From assembly GCF_013155365.1 (NCBI RefSeq), contig NZ_JABJRA010000013.1:1-64000 (forward strand): a stretch of 64,000 bases of DNA, given 5' to 3'. The position numbers and the translations under genes were made by a program. How positions within the stretch are numbered: position 1 is the stretch's first letter; each line of letters starts with the position of its first letter. Positions 8,455 through 16,780 of this stretch are shown in pieces. The notes under the pieces were generated by a model. It was not told the origin of the DNA. It saw nothing but the letters and a program-made list of their open reading frames with translations, and did not search any database. Origin of the DNA: Nocardioides sp. zg-DK7169 (GTDB lineage: Bacteria; Actinomycetota; Actinomycetes; Propionibacteriales; Nocardioidaceae).

Positions 8455-9237
8455 TCAGCCGCGGACGGCGACGATCTGCTCGTGCAGCCGGCGCGGCCAC
8501 TCCCCCGCCTGGGCCGGCGTGGCCGCCACGACCAGCTCGCTCCCGGCGACCAGCGACGCGATCCGCTCCGCGGTCTCCAGCGGGTGCGACGGGTCCTCGG
8601 TCCACGCCAGCACCGTCGTCGGTACGCCGACCTCCGCGACCGCCTCCGGCGCCGGCAGGTCGCTCAGCGCGGCGCCCCGCAGCAGCGAGGGCAGCAGGTC
8701 CGCGCGCACGTCCGGCACCGTCTCCGGCGCGTCCACGGTGGCGGGCGGCCGCGGTGCGGCGCGGCCGGCCTCGACGAACGCCACCATCCCCTCGCGCTCC
8801 ACCAGCTCGGCGGCGGCGCGGTAGTCGGCCGCCTTCGCGACCCGGGTCTCCCAGGCCGTCGGCGGCACCACCAGCGTCAGCGCGGAGAAGCGCTGCGGCT
8901 CGCGGGTGATCGCGTGCAGCAGCGTGGCGCAGCCCATCGAGGGGCCGACACCGTGCACCGGCTCGCCCGGGAACACCTCCTCGAGGATCCGCAGCAGGTC
9001 GTCGGCGAGCACCTCCCAGCGGTAGTCCTCCGGCACCGCGCGCCCGGTGGAGCGGCCGTGCCCGCGGGCGTCGTAGCGCAGCAACCGGGTGCCGCTCAGC
9101 CCGACACCGAGGTCGAGGTCGAGCAGCCGGTCGCGGTACCGGCTCGAGGTCAGCCCGTGCAGCTGGACCACGGGCTCGCCGCCCTCGTCGCTGAGCTCCC
9201 AGTCCAGCGCGGCGCCGGGGACGGTGAAGGTGGGCAA
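8455..9237 (-). CDS. Alpha/beta hydrolase
   Basis: A 260-aa alpha/beta-hydrolase-fold protein. The oxyanion segment is LHGLTSS, and the RYDARGHGRS strand-turn is typical of the fold. The nucleophile elbow is GPSMG (Ser about 100). A late Asp in LAWTEDPSHPL and a C-terminal His would complete the triad. The best start is TTG at 9237, preceded by AGGAG with 8-nt spacing; the open frame further upstream is a shadow of the opposite gene. Divergent from the condensation-GNAT gene 42 bp away. Substrate not predictable; ester or lactone hydrolysis is usual. Confidence 0.7.
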   Translation of the reverse strand: MPTFTVPGAALDWELSDEGGEPVVQLHGLTSSRYRDRLLDLDLGVGLSGTRLLRYDARGHGRSTGRAVPEDYRWEVLADDLLRILEEVFPGEPVHGVGPSMGCATLLHAITREPQRFSALTLVVPPTAWETRVAKAADYRAAAELVEREGMVAFVEAGRAAPRPPATVDAPETVPDVRADLLPSLLRGAALSDLPAPEAVAEVGVPTTVLAWTEDPSHPLETAERIASLVAGSELVVAATPAQAGEWPRRLHEQIVAVRG

Positions 9238-9279
9238 CGCGGCGGCTCCTGGCTGGGGACGGGCCCCTAGAGTACGGCC

Positions 9280-11052
9280 ATGCGGCTGACGAACGTGGCG
9301 CACCTGAGACTCCCGTTCGGCCGCCTTCTGGGTTACGACCTCGGCGTCGAACCGCAGCCACGCGCGCTGCCGATCTCCTTCGACCAGCGCCGGCACGTCG
9401 GCGAGGGCGACCGCGCCGGCTCGTGGATGGCGCTCTCCTTCCGCCTGCCCGGCCCGCGCGACCTCGCCGACGTGGAGGCCGCCTGGCGTGCGGTCCTGCA
9501 CCGACACGGGACCCTGCGCTCGGTCTTCTCCGCCGGCCCCGACGGCCCGCACCTGCACGCGGCGAGGCTCGGGCAGGGCCGATGGGTGGAGCACCCGATC
9601 GCCCCCGGCCAGGCGGTCAACGACGCACTGCGCGAGGTGCTGGACGCCGCCTGCACGCCGTACGCCGCCCCGGCGCACCGGCTCTGCCTGCTGGAGACCG
9701 CCGACGGCCCCACGGTGGTCGTCGGCGCCGACCACTCCCACGTCGACATGTGGTCGATGCTGGTGGTCGCCCGCGACCTGCTCGCCGCACTCGACGCCCG
9801 CCGGCGCGGCACGGAGCCCTTCGCGGGCTGGCCGGACGCCCCGCCGTTCGCCGAGCACACCGCGGCGCTGCGGGCCGGCCCCCGGGCCCCGCAGGAGATA
9901 CGCCGCCGCTGGGCCGAGGTGCTCGAGGCCGGCGGCGGGGTGATGCCGCGGTTCCCGATGTCGCTGGGTGAGGGCGAGGGGCCCCAGCGCGAGCGGGTCG
10001 AGGTGCGCGACGTCCTCGACGTCGACGACGCGGCCGCGTTCGGGGTGTCGGCCGCCGAGACCGGCGTCTCCACGCTGGGCCTGGTGGTCTCGGCGATGAC
10101 CCAGGTGACCCGGGTGCTCGCTGATGAGCCGCTGCGCGCGGTGTTCCCGGTGCACAGCCGCTACGACCCGACCTGGCACGACTCGGTCGGCTGGTTCATC
10201 ACCAACTCCGTCCTCACCTGCGAGGACCCGCACCCGAAGGCCGCCGCCGCGGCGGTCAAGGAGGCGGTCTCGCTCGGCTCGTGGCCGCTGGAGGACGTGC
10301 TCGCCCCCTGGGGCGGGATGCCGGAGGCACCCGGCATGTTCGCGATCTCCTGGCTCGACCTGCGCCGACTGCCGGTCCGGGTGGACGCGAAGGGCCTCGA
10401 GGCGCAGTACGTCGGGGCGTCGATCCTCACCGACGGCGTGATGCTGTGGTTCGTCCTGGACGAGTCGGGCCTGCACCTGCGCTGCCGCTACCCCGACACC
10501 GACGAGGCCCGCCGCAACGTCGGGCGGTGGCTGGACCGCCTCGTCGCCGAGCTGCGCAGCCGGGCCCGGGAGTCGGTGGGCGGGGTGCTGCGGGTCTCCG
10601 GGCGCCGGTTCCGGGTGCAGCGAGCCGGGCGCGGCGACGTCGCGGCACTGGTCGCGCTGCTGGCCGACGACCCGATCGGCGCCACCCGCGAGAGCGGCGA
10701 CCCGGTGGACTACGAGGCGGCCTTCGACGCGATCGCGCGCGACCCCGCGCAGTACCTCGCGGTGGTCCGCGACGACGAGGACGCGGTGGTCGCCACCATG
10801 CAGCTCAGCATCGTGCCGGGCCTGTCGCGCTCCGGCGCTACCCGGCTGCAGGTCGAGGGCGTGCGGGTGGGCGCCACGGCGCAGGGGCTCGGGCTCGGCA
10901 CCGCGATGCTCGAGTGGGCCCACGACCACGGCCGCGCCCGCGGGGCGACCCTGGCCCAGCTGACGAGCGACGCCGAGCGCGACGGCGCCCGGCGCTTCTA
11001 CGAGCGGATGGGTTACCTACCCAGCCACGTGGGGTTCAAGAGAGAGCTGTGA
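9280..11052 (+). CDS. Condensation-domain-like acyltransferase fused to a GNAT acetyltransferase
   Basis: A 590-aa two-domain protein. Residues about 20-440 resemble a stand-alone condensation (C) or PapA/WES-type acyltransferase domain. The HxxxD-type active site is HSHVDMWS (about 152-159), and a second landmark is HDSVGWFITNS (about 302-312), at the place of the usual DFG region. From about residue 441 a complete GNAT domain follows: FRVQRAGRGDVAALV, the acetyl-CoA loop VGATAQGLGLGTAML (about 528-542), and RRFYERMGY near the end. No carrier protein, adenylation domain or biosynthetic cluster is adjacent. The 3' end overlaps the convergent oxidoreductase gene by 36 bp. Function unknown; transfer of an acyl group to an amine- or hydroxyl-bearing small molecule is the simplest guess. 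Confidence 0.7.
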   Translation: MRLTNVAHLRLPFGRLLGYDLGVEPQPRALPISFDQRRHVGEGDRAGSWMALSFRLPGPRDLADVEAAWRAVLHRHGTLRSVFSAGPDGPHLHAARLGQGRWVEHPIAPGQAVNDALREVLDAACTPYAAPAHRLCLLETADGPTVVVGADHSHVDMWSMLVVARDLLAALDARRRGTEPFAGWPDAPPFAEHTAALRAGPRAPQEIRRRWAEVLEAGGGVMPRFPMSLGEGEGPQRERVEVRDVLDVDDAAAFGVSAAETGVSTLGLVVSAMTQVTRVLADEPLRAVFPVHSRYDPTWHDSVGWFITNSVLTCEDPHPKAAAAAVKEAVSLGSWPLEDVLAPWGGMPEAPGMFAISWLDLRRLPVRVDAKGLEAQYVGASILTDGVMLWFVLDESGLHLRCRYPDTDEARRNVGRWLDRLVAELRSRARESVGGVLRVSGRRFRVQRAGRGDVAALVALLADDPIGATRESGDPVDYEAAFDAIARDPAQYLAVVRDDEDAVVATMQLSIVPGLSRSGATRLQVEGVRVGATAQGLGLGTAMLEWAHDHGRARGATLAQLTSDAERDGARRFYERMGYLPSHVGFKREL

Positions 11053-12240
11053 GCCCGGCGCCCCGGGGTCGCGGACCGTGCAGCGGGTGCCGCCCGGCGC
11101 GTAGATCGTGGGCATGCACTGGTTGCAGTGGATGCAGATGCCCGCGGCGGCGTCCCCGGCTTGGATCCGGTTGACCAGGTCGGGCTCGCGCAGGACCGCG
11201 CGGCCCATCGCGACGTACTCGAAGCCCAGCTCCATCGCGCGCTGCATCGTGTCGCGGCGGTTGATCCCGCCGAGCAGCATCAGCGGCGTGGACAGCGCCT
11301 CGCGGAAGCGCAGCGCCTTGTCCAGGAAGTAGGCCTCCTGGAACGGGATCTGCTTGAGGAACGCGCGCCCGACCGGCGTCTGCATGCCCAGGCGCACCGG
11401 CAGCGGCATCGTCGCGGCGAACTCCCGGAGCGGGACGTCGCCGCGGAACAGGTACATCGGGTTCATCAGCGAGCTGCCGCCGCTGAGCTGCATCGCATCC
11501 AGGGTGCCGTCGGACTCCAGCAGCTGCGCGACCTCCAGCCCCGTGTCCAGGGTGACCCCGCCCTTGAAGCCGTCGGAGAGGCTGAGCTTGGCGGTGACCG
11601 CGACCTCGTCGCCGACCTCCTCGCGCACCGCGCGGGCCACCTGGCGCGCGAGCCGGGCGCGATTCTCCAGCATGCCGCCCCAGCGGTCCTTGCGGCGGTT
11701 CAGCCCGGGCGCGAGGAAGGAGGAGATCAGGTAGCTGTGCGCCATGTGCAGCTCGAGGACGTCGAACCCGGCGCGCACCAGGGTCCGCGCGGCGGTGACG
11801 TACGCCCCCGTGACCCGGGTCAGGTCGGCCTCGCTGGCCGCGCGCACCATCTGCATCGACAGCGGGCTGGGCATCGGGCTCGCGGCGATCGCGTGCACCT
11901 TGTTGGAGCGCCCGTTGGCGACCGGGCCGGCGTGGCCGACCTGGGCGGCGATCGCGGCGCCGGTCTCGTGGACCGCGTCGGTCAGCCTCCTCAGGCCGGC
12001 CAGCGTGTCCGGCCCGACCACGATCTGCTCGTGGTGGGTGCGCCCCTCGGGGGCGACGGCGAGGTAGGCGACGGTCGTCAGCCCGATCCCCCCGCGCGCC
12101 GGGGCGAGGTGGTAGTCGATCAGCTCGTCGGTGACCTGGCCGTGGGGCGTACGCCCCTCGAAGGTCGCCGCCTTGACCGTACGGTTGCGGAGGGTGACCG
12201 GCCCCAGGGTGGCCGGTGCGAAGACGTCGGGAGCACTCAC
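11017..12240 (-). CDS. NADH:flavin oxidoreductase, old yellow enzyme family
   Basis: A 407-aa FMN-dependent TIM-barrel protein. Visible family features are the N-terminal FAPATLGPVTLRNRTVKAA, the QVGHAG segment, ELHMAHSYLISSFLAPGLNRRKDRWGG (substrate and FMN contacts), and a C-terminal IHCNQC with a further Cys (GTRC). That Cys-rich end resembles the iron-sulfur part of 2,4-dienoyl-CoA-reductase-type members, but the downstream FAD/NAD domains are absent. GTG at 12240 has no clear ribosome site; a leaderless start is possible. A KstR-like box lies just upstream, hinting at steroid regulation. Substrate unknown; reduction of an enone or dienoyl-CoA is expected. Confidence 0.75.
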   Translation of the reverse strand: MSAPDVFAPATLGPVTLRNRTVKAATFEGRTPHGQVTDELIDYHLAPARGGIGLTTVAYLAVAPEGRTHHEQIVVGPDTLAGLRRLTDAVHETGAAIAAQVGHAGPVANGRSNKVHAIAASPMPSPLSMQMVRAASEADLTRVTGAYVTAARTLVRAGFDVLELHMAHSYLISSFLAPGLNRRKDRWGGMLENRARLARQVARAVREEVGDEVAVTAKLSLSDGFKGGVTLDTGLEVAQLLESDGTLDAMQLSGGSSLMNPMYLFRGDVPLREFAATMPLPVRLGMQTPVGRAFLKQIPFQEAYFLDKALRFREALSTPLMLLGGINRRDTMQRAMELGFEYVAMGRAVLREPDLVNRIQAGDAAAGICIHCNQCMPTIYAPGGTRCTVRDPGAPGSQLSLEPHVAG

Positions 12241-12249
12241 GATCGTGAA

Positions 12250-12263
12250 CGATAACGTGTTCT
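12250..12263 (-). promoter_or_regulatory. Candidate KstR-type operator between divergent starts
   Basis: The minus strand reads TAGAACACGTTATC, which fits the published KstR pattern TnnAACnnGTTnnA at all fixed positions except the last. It sits in the 24-bp gap between the oxidoreductase (GTG 12240) and the methyltransferase (GTG 12265). On the plus strand GATAAC lies 8 nt before GTG 12265, a spacing suited to a leaderless -10 box. Single-site evidence only. Confidence 0.35.
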
Positions 12264-12264
12264 A

Positions 12265-13020
12265 GTGCTGGTGGAGAGGCTCCGCGCGGCCGGATGCGTG
12301 TACGCCGAGGAGGAGGCCGCCGTCCTGCGGGAGGCCGCCGCCGGTGACGACGCCGCGCTGGAGCGGATGCTGGCCGAGCGGCTGGCCGGGCGCCCGCTGG
12401 AGACCGTGGTCGGCTGGACCGAGTTCGACGGGGTCCACGTGGCACTCGACCCGGGCGTGTTCGTCCCCCGCCGTCGCACGTCGTACGTCGCGCGTCTCGG
12501 CGCCGCGGGGCTGCCGACGGGCGCGCTCGTGGTGGACCTGTGCTGCGGCTCGGGCGCCCTCGGCGCGGCGATCGCGCGCCGGGTGCCCGCCGCGGTGGTG
12601 CACGCCGCCGACCTCGACCCGGTCGCGGTGGCCTGCGCCCGGCGCAACCTGCCGGCGCAGCGGGTCCACCACGGGGACCTGTACGCCGCCCTCCCCGACG
12701 CCCTGCGCGGCCGAGTCGACCTGCTCGCGGTGAACGCGCCGTACGTGCCGAGCGACCAGATCGGGCTGATGCCGCCGGAGGCGCGCCTGCACGAGCCGCG
12801 CACCGCCCTGGACGGCGGCCCCGACGGGCTCGACCTGCACCGGCGCGTCGCCGGGGGCGCACCGGCCTGGCTCGCGCCCGGGGGCCGGGTGCTGCTGGAG
12901 ACGAGCACCGCGCAGGCGCCGCGCACCGCCGCGCTGCTCACCGCCGCCGGGCTGACCACCCAGGTGCGCACCGACGACGCGCTGGGCGCGGTGGTCGCCG
13001 AGGGCCGCCTGCCGGACTGA
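12265..13020 (+). CDS. PrmC/HemK-like class I SAM methyltransferase
   Basis: A 251-aa protein annotated in related genomes as a putative protein N5-glutamine methyltransferase. The SAM-binding motif I is VVDLCCGSGALGAAIA (about 90-105), the acidic motif II is HAADLDPVAVACAR, and the PrmC-family NPPY motif is present as NAPY (NAPYVPS, about 155). The N-terminal helical part (VLREAAAGDDAALERMLAERLAGRPLE) corresponds to the PrmC substrate-recognition region. It is shorter than true PrmC (about 280 aa), so the substrate may differ from release factors. GTG 12265 is probably leaderless. Monocistronic. Confidence 0.7.
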   Translation: MLVERLRAAGCVYAEEEAAVLREAAAGDDAALERMLAERLAGRPLETVVGWTEFDGVHVALDPGVFVPRRRTSYVARLGAAGLPTGALVVDLCCGSGALGAAIARRVPAAVVHAADLDPVAVACARRNLPAQRVHHGDLYAALPDALRGRVDLLAVNAPYVPSDQIGLMPPEARLHEPRTALDGGPDGLDLHRRVAGGAPAWLAPGGRVLLETSTAQAPRTAALLTAAGLTTQVRTDDALGAVVAEGRLPD

Positions 13021-13044
13021 CCCGGGCGGCTCGGCACTCCGCGC

Positions 13045-14121
13045 TCAGCGGGCCAGGTGCGGCGCCGCGCGCCCCGCGATCAGCGGGAGGTCGAGGTAGG
13101 TGCGGATGCCGGGCTCCGCGGCGCAGACGTAGGGGATCGCGCTGACGCAGTGGTGGGCCGTGGAGACCACGCCGGGGTTGCGGACCAGGCCCGCGGCCAC
13201 CGACTCGGGCTGGAGCCCGTGCAGGGTCATCCGCACCGCGGGGTCGCCGGAGACCTCGATCTCGAAGCGCTCGCCCTCGGGCCCGAAGCCCCAGGGTCCG
13301 TCGGGGCCCTCGAGGTGCTCCTCCCCCATCAGCCAGTTGACCGCGGCGGTGACGACCGGCTCGCCGTCGACCACGGCCTCCCAGCGGAACCGGCGTCCCG
13401 CGACCCGACCGGGGTCGATCCTGCCGATCGGGCTGTCGATCGGCGCGGTCGCGACGGCGTTCTCCACCGTCGTGCGGACCTCGTCGGCGCGGAAGCCGAG
13501 CTCCGCCACGACCATGCGCACCGAGGACTTGAAGCCGCCGCCGAGCAGCTTGGCCATCGGGCTGGACTCGGCCTCCTCGACGGTGCCGCCGAAGCCCATC
13601 ACGTGGCGCACCACGTCGGGGGCGTCGTAGGTGCGGATGTCGCTGAACTCCTCGGCGCGCACGTGGGTGACCGACCCGGTGACGGCGGAGAGCATCAGCG
13701 GGAACCGCTCGGTGATGCCGCCGGGGTGGATGCCGGTGCCGTGCAGGGTGCTGCCGCCCGCGGCGCAGGCCTCGCGCAGGGTGCCGGTGCGCGCGGGGTC
13801 GGGGTAGACCCAGCCGACCGGGGTGACGACGTCGGCCCCCGAGCGCAGCAGCGCGGCGACCTCCGCCTCGTCGGGGACCAGCGGGGCGTAGACGACGCAG
13901 TCGGCCCCGATCGCGAGCACCTCCTCGAGCGTGGCCACCGCCGTCACGCCGACCGGGTCCAGCCCGGCGAGCTCGCCGACGTCGCGCCCGGCCTTGTCCG
14001 GGCTGTGCACCCAGGCGCCGGCCAGCTCCAGCTCGGGATGGGCGAGCACCCCCTGGATGGCGGCGCGGCCGACGCCGCCGGTGGCCCACTGCACGACACG
14101 GAGGCGGCGCTGCTGTCCCAT
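13045..14121 (-). CDS. Dihydrodipicolinate-reductase-like NAD(P)-dependent dehydrogenase
   Basis: A 358-aa protein with an N-terminal Rossmann domain: VVQWATGGVGRAAIQGVLAHPELELAG carries the GxGxxG-like nucleotide-binding turn. It belongs to the DapB-N-terminal-like family common in actinobacteria, often annotated as amine dehydrogenase or 2,4-diaminopentanoate dehydrogenase-like. GTGIHPGGITERFPL and the C-terminal PLIAGRAAPHLAR are recurring in that family. True DapB motifs for tetrahydrodipicolinate are missing. ATG at 14121. Convergent with the PrmC-like gene and divergent from ilvA. No pathway context is given by neighbours. Confidence 0.65.
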   Translation of the reverse strand: MGQQRRLRVVQWATGGVGRAAIQGVLAHPELELAGAWVHSPDKAGRDVGELAGLDPVGVTAVATLEEVLAIGADCVVYAPLVPDEAEVAALLRSGADVVTPVGWVYPDPARTGTLREACAAGGSTLHGTGIHPGGITERFPLMLSAVTGSVTHVRAEEFSDIRTYDAPDVVRHVMGFGGTVEEAESSPMAKLLGGGFKSSVRMVVAELGFRADEVRTTVENAVATAPIDSPIGRIDPGRVAGRRFRWEAVVDGEPVVTAAVNWLMGEEHLEGPDGPWGFGPEGERFEIEVSGDPAVRMTLHGLQPESVAAGLVRNPGVVSTAHHCVSAIPYVCAAEPGIRTYLDLPLIAGRAAPHLAR

Positions 14122-14184
14122 GGGCGCTCAGTCAGTCAGCACCGCGTGCGCGTGTCAACGGTGCCGGGTGAGAGGCTGGGGCCC

Positions 14185-15453
14185 GTGGACCTCCCCACCG
14201 CATCCGACGTCGACCAGGCCGCGACCCGCATCGCCGGCGTGGTCACCCGCACCCCTCTCCAGCACAGCGCCCGGCTGTCCGCGCTGCTCGGCCTCGAGGT
14301 CTGGCTCAAGCGCGAGGACCTCCAGCCGGTCCGCTCCTACAAGCTGCGTGGCGCCTACAACCTCATCGAGCAGCTCTCCGACGAGGCGCGCGCCCGCGGC
14401 GTCACCTGTGCCAGCGCCGGCAACCACGCCCAGGGCGTCGCCCTCGCGTGCGCCCGCGCCGGCGTCCACGCCCGCGTGCACCTGCCCCGCACCACGCCGC
14501 GCCAGAAGCGCGAGCGGATCAAGGTGCTCGGCGGCAGCCACGTCGAGATCGTGATCGTCGGCGACAGCTACGACGACGCCGCCGCGGCCAGCGCGGCGTA
14601 CGCCGAGGCGACGGGGGCGACCCAGGTCCCCGCCTTCGACGACCCGCGCACCATCGCCGGGCAGGGCACCGTCGCCCGCGAGATCCTCGAGCAGCTCGGC
14701 GGCGAACCGGACGCGGTCGTCGTCCCGGTCGGCGGCGGCGGGCTGCTGGCCGGCATGCTGACCTACCTGGCCGACCGCGCCCCCGGCGTCCGCGTCATCG
14801 GCGCCGAGCCCGCCGCCGCGGCCTGCGTCGCCGCGGCGCTGGCGGCCGGCGAGCCGGTCGAGCTGGACGCGGCGGGCCTGGACGGCTTCGTCGACGGCGC
14901 CGCGGTGCGCCGCTCCGGTGAGTGGACGTTCGAGGTCGTGCGGCAGATCGGCCCGGAGCTGGTCCGAGTGCCCGAAGGGCTCGTGGCGGTCGAGATGCTC
15001 GACCTCTACCAGTCCGACGGGATCATCGCCGAGCCCGCCGGCGCGCTCTCCTCGGCCACGCTGCGACTTTCCGAGTCCGACGGCGGCGTGCGCCTCGAGC
15101 CCGGCTCGACGGTCGTGGTCATCGTCTCGGGCGGCAACAACGACGTCTCGCGCTACGCCGAGGTCGTCGAGCGGGCGCTGGTCTACGAGGGCCTCAAGCA
15201 CTACTTCCTGGTGGAGTTCCCCCAGGAGCCCGGCGCGCTGCGCCGTTTCCTCGACGAGGTGCTCGGCCCCGACGACGACATCACGCTGTTCGAGTACGTC
15301 AAGCGCTCCAACCGCGAGACCGGTCCGGCGCTCGTCGGCATCGAGCTCCAGCACGCCGCCGACCTCGCCGGCCTGCTCGCCCGCATGGAGCGCTCCCCGA
15401 TCCGCTTCGAGGTCGTCGAGCCCGACAGCCCGCTCTTCCGCTTCGTCCAGTAG
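14185..15453 (+). CDS. ilvA: Threonine ammonia-lyase (threonine dehydratase)
   Basis: A 422-aa PLP enzyme converting threonine to 2-oxobutanoate and ammonia, the entry to isoleucine synthesis or threonine catabolism. The PLP lysine is in VRSYKLRGAYN (Lys53). SAGNHAQGVA contacts substrate carboxylate, VGGGGLLAG (about 185-193) is the phosphate-binding glycine loop, and SGGNNDVSR lies near residue 315. From about 335 a single ACT-like regulatory domain follows (YFLVEFPQEPGALRRFL), typical of the short allosteric forms. The GTG at 14185 is chosen by homology; GAGAGG lies about 10 nt upstream. Followed by the 22-bp repeat array and a terminator. Confidence 0.88.
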   Translation: MDLPTASDVDQAATRIAGVVTRTPLQHSARLSALLGLEVWLKREDLQPVRSYKLRGAYNLIEQLSDEARARGVTCASAGNHAQGVALACARAGVHARVHLPRTTPRQKRERIKVLGGSHVEIVIVGDSYDDAAAASAAYAEATGATQVPAFDDPRTIAGQGTVAREILEQLGGEPDAVVVPVGGGGLLAGMLTYLADRAPGVRVIGAEPAAAACVAAALAAGEPVELDAAGLDGFVDGAAVRRSGEWTFEVVRQIGPELVRVPEGLVAVEMLDLYQSDGIIAEPAGALSSATLRLSESDGGVRLEPGSTVVVIVSGGNNDVSRYAEVVERALVYEGLKHYFLVEFPQEPGALRRFLDEVLGPDDDITLFEYVKRSNRETGPALVGIELQHAADLAGLLARMERSPIRFEVVEPDSPLFRFVQ

Positions 15454-15462
15454 CCCGCGACC

Positions 15463-15550
15463 CGCCGACTCGGCTCTTGTGGCGCGCCGAGTCGGCGCTC
15501 GTGGCGCGCCGAGTCGGCGCTCGTGGCGCGCCGAGTCGGCGCTCGTGGCG
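15463..15550 (+). repeat. Tandem array of four 22-bp repeats (family A)
   Basis: Four head-to-tail 22-bp units, 15463-15484, 15485-15506, 15507-15528 and 15529-15550. The last three are identical (CGCCGAGTCGGCGCTCGTGG followed by CG) and the first has a few changes. Each unit contains GCCGA-G-TCGGC, a small inverted repeat able to form a hairpin. The array lies directly after the ilvA stop and before a hairpin terminator, between convergent genes. A second array of the same unit on the opposite strand is at 63653-63718. No coding use is apparent. Confidence 0.9.
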
Positions 15551-15555
15551 CGGAA

Positions 15556-15590
15556 CCGGCCCCGCCGTCCGCACGGTACGACGGGGCCGG
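15556..15590. terminator. Hairpin terminator between ilvA and fadE28-like gene
   Basis: CCGGCCCCG (15556-15564) pairs with CGGGGCCGG (15582-15590) around a 17-nt loop with further internal pairing. The position between converging genes fits a bidirectional terminator. No long T-run, as is normal in high-GC actinobacteria. Confidence 0.7.
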
Positions 15591-15598
15591 GGCGTGCC

Positions 15599-16753
15599 TC
15601 AGCGGGTGGGCAGCAGGGCGCCCAGGTCGCCGAGCGCGGCGCTGGAGCCGCCGAGGGTGGTGGAGAGCTGCTTGCCCCACAGGAAGAACCGGTGCACGGG
15701 GTAGTCCACGTCCACGCCGATCCCGCCGTGCAGGTGCTGCACCCGGTGCACGACGTCGAGGCCGGCCTGGGTGCGCCACCAGGTGGCCACCATCGCGGAG
15801 CGGTCGGCGAGCATCCGCACCGCGTCGTCGCCGCCTCCCCCGGCCGGCCCGGTCGCCTCGGCGAGGTCACCCAGGTCCGAGAGCGCCTGCCACAGCGTCA
15901 CGCGCATCGCGTCGACGTCGATCCAGCAGTCGGCGAGCTGGTGCTGCACCGCCTGGAAGGTGCCGAGCGGTCGGCCGAACTGCTCGCGCTCGGAGAGGTA
16001 CGACGCGGCGAGGTGCATCGCGCCCTGCGCGACACCCAGCTGGACCGCAGCCAGCGCCACGCGGGTCAGGCGCAGCAGGTCGGCCAGCGCCGTCCCCCCG
16101 GGGGTCCCGACCGGCTCGGCGACCGCGCCGTCGAGGGTGAGCTCGGCGGCCAGGTCGTGGGAGGTGACCGCGGACAGCTCGATGCCGACGCCGGCGCCGT
16201 CGAGCGGCACCAGGAACAGCCCCGGGCCCTGCGGCGTCGCGGCCGAGACCAGCACGGCCTCGGCGCCCTGCACGCTGGGCACGACGGCCTTGGTGCCGGT
16301 CAGCGTCCAGCTGCCGTCAGCGCCGCCAGCGCCGGGAGTGGCGGCACACGCGGGCGCGGCCGGGTCCCCGGCGTACTCCTCCAGGGCGACGGTGAGGCGC
16401 GACGCGCCCTCGCAGAACCCGGGGAGCAGGCGCTTGCGCTGCTCCTCGGTGCCGTGCTCGGCGATCGCGAGCGCCGCCACGCCGGCGGCCCACAGCGGGA
16501 CCGGGGCGACGGTGCGGCCCTGCTCCTCGAGCAGCAGCGCGAGCGCCCACGGGCCCATGCCCGCGCCGCCGTGCTCCTCGGGCAGCGCGATGCCGAGCAG
16601 GCCGGTCTCGGCCAGCGCGGCCCAGAGCTCCTCGTCGACGCGCGTCGGGGCGGTCTCGATCTCGCGGACGCGGTCCGTGCTCGCCTTGCCGGCGAACACG
16701 GTGCTCGCCAGCTCGGCCACGGTGGCCAGGTCCTCGTCGAGGTTGAAGTCCAT
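15599..16753 (-). CDS. Acyl-CoA dehydrogenase, FadE28/ChsE1-like small partner subunit
   Basis: A 384-aa acyl-CoA dehydrogenase-fold protein. The N-terminal domain begins MDFNLDEDLATVAELA. The C-terminal helical domain shows YLSEREQFGRPLGTFQAVQHQLAD (about 260-283) and the HGGIGVDVDYPVHRFF segment. The middle domain is divergent and lacks the usual full FAD-binding set, as in the FadE28-type subunits that pair with FadE29-type subunits into alpha2-beta2 heterotetramers. AGGAG precedes the ATG by 7 nt. It follows the FadE29-like gene by 27 nt in the same operon. Likely role: dehydrogenation of a shortened steroid side-chain CoA ester; the exact substrate is inferred by family. Confidence 0.7.
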   Translation of the reverse strand: MDFNLDEDLATVAELASTVFAGKASTDRVREIETAPTRVDEELWAALAETGLLGIALPEEHGGAGMGPWALALLLEEQGRTVAPVPLWAAGVAALAIAEHGTEEQRKRLLPGFCEGASRLTVALEEYAGDPAAPACAATPGAGGADGSWTLTGTKAVVPSVQGAEAVLVSAATPQGPGLFLVPLDGAGVGIELSAVTSHDLAAELTLDGAVAEPVGTPGGTALADLLRLTRVALAAVQLGVAQGAMHLAASYLSEREQFGRPLGTFQAVQHQLADCWIDVDAMRVTLWQALSDLGDLAEATGPAGGGGDDAVRMLADRSAMVATWWRTQAGLDVVHRVQHLHGGIGVDVDYPVHRFFLWGKQLSTTLGGSSAALGDLGALLPTR

Positions 16754-16780
16754 GTCTGTGCTCCTGTCCTGGTCCGGGTC

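Noticed and set aside
15463..15550. CRISPR array
   Set aside because: Units are contiguous with no spacers, only 22 bp long, and no cas genes are present.
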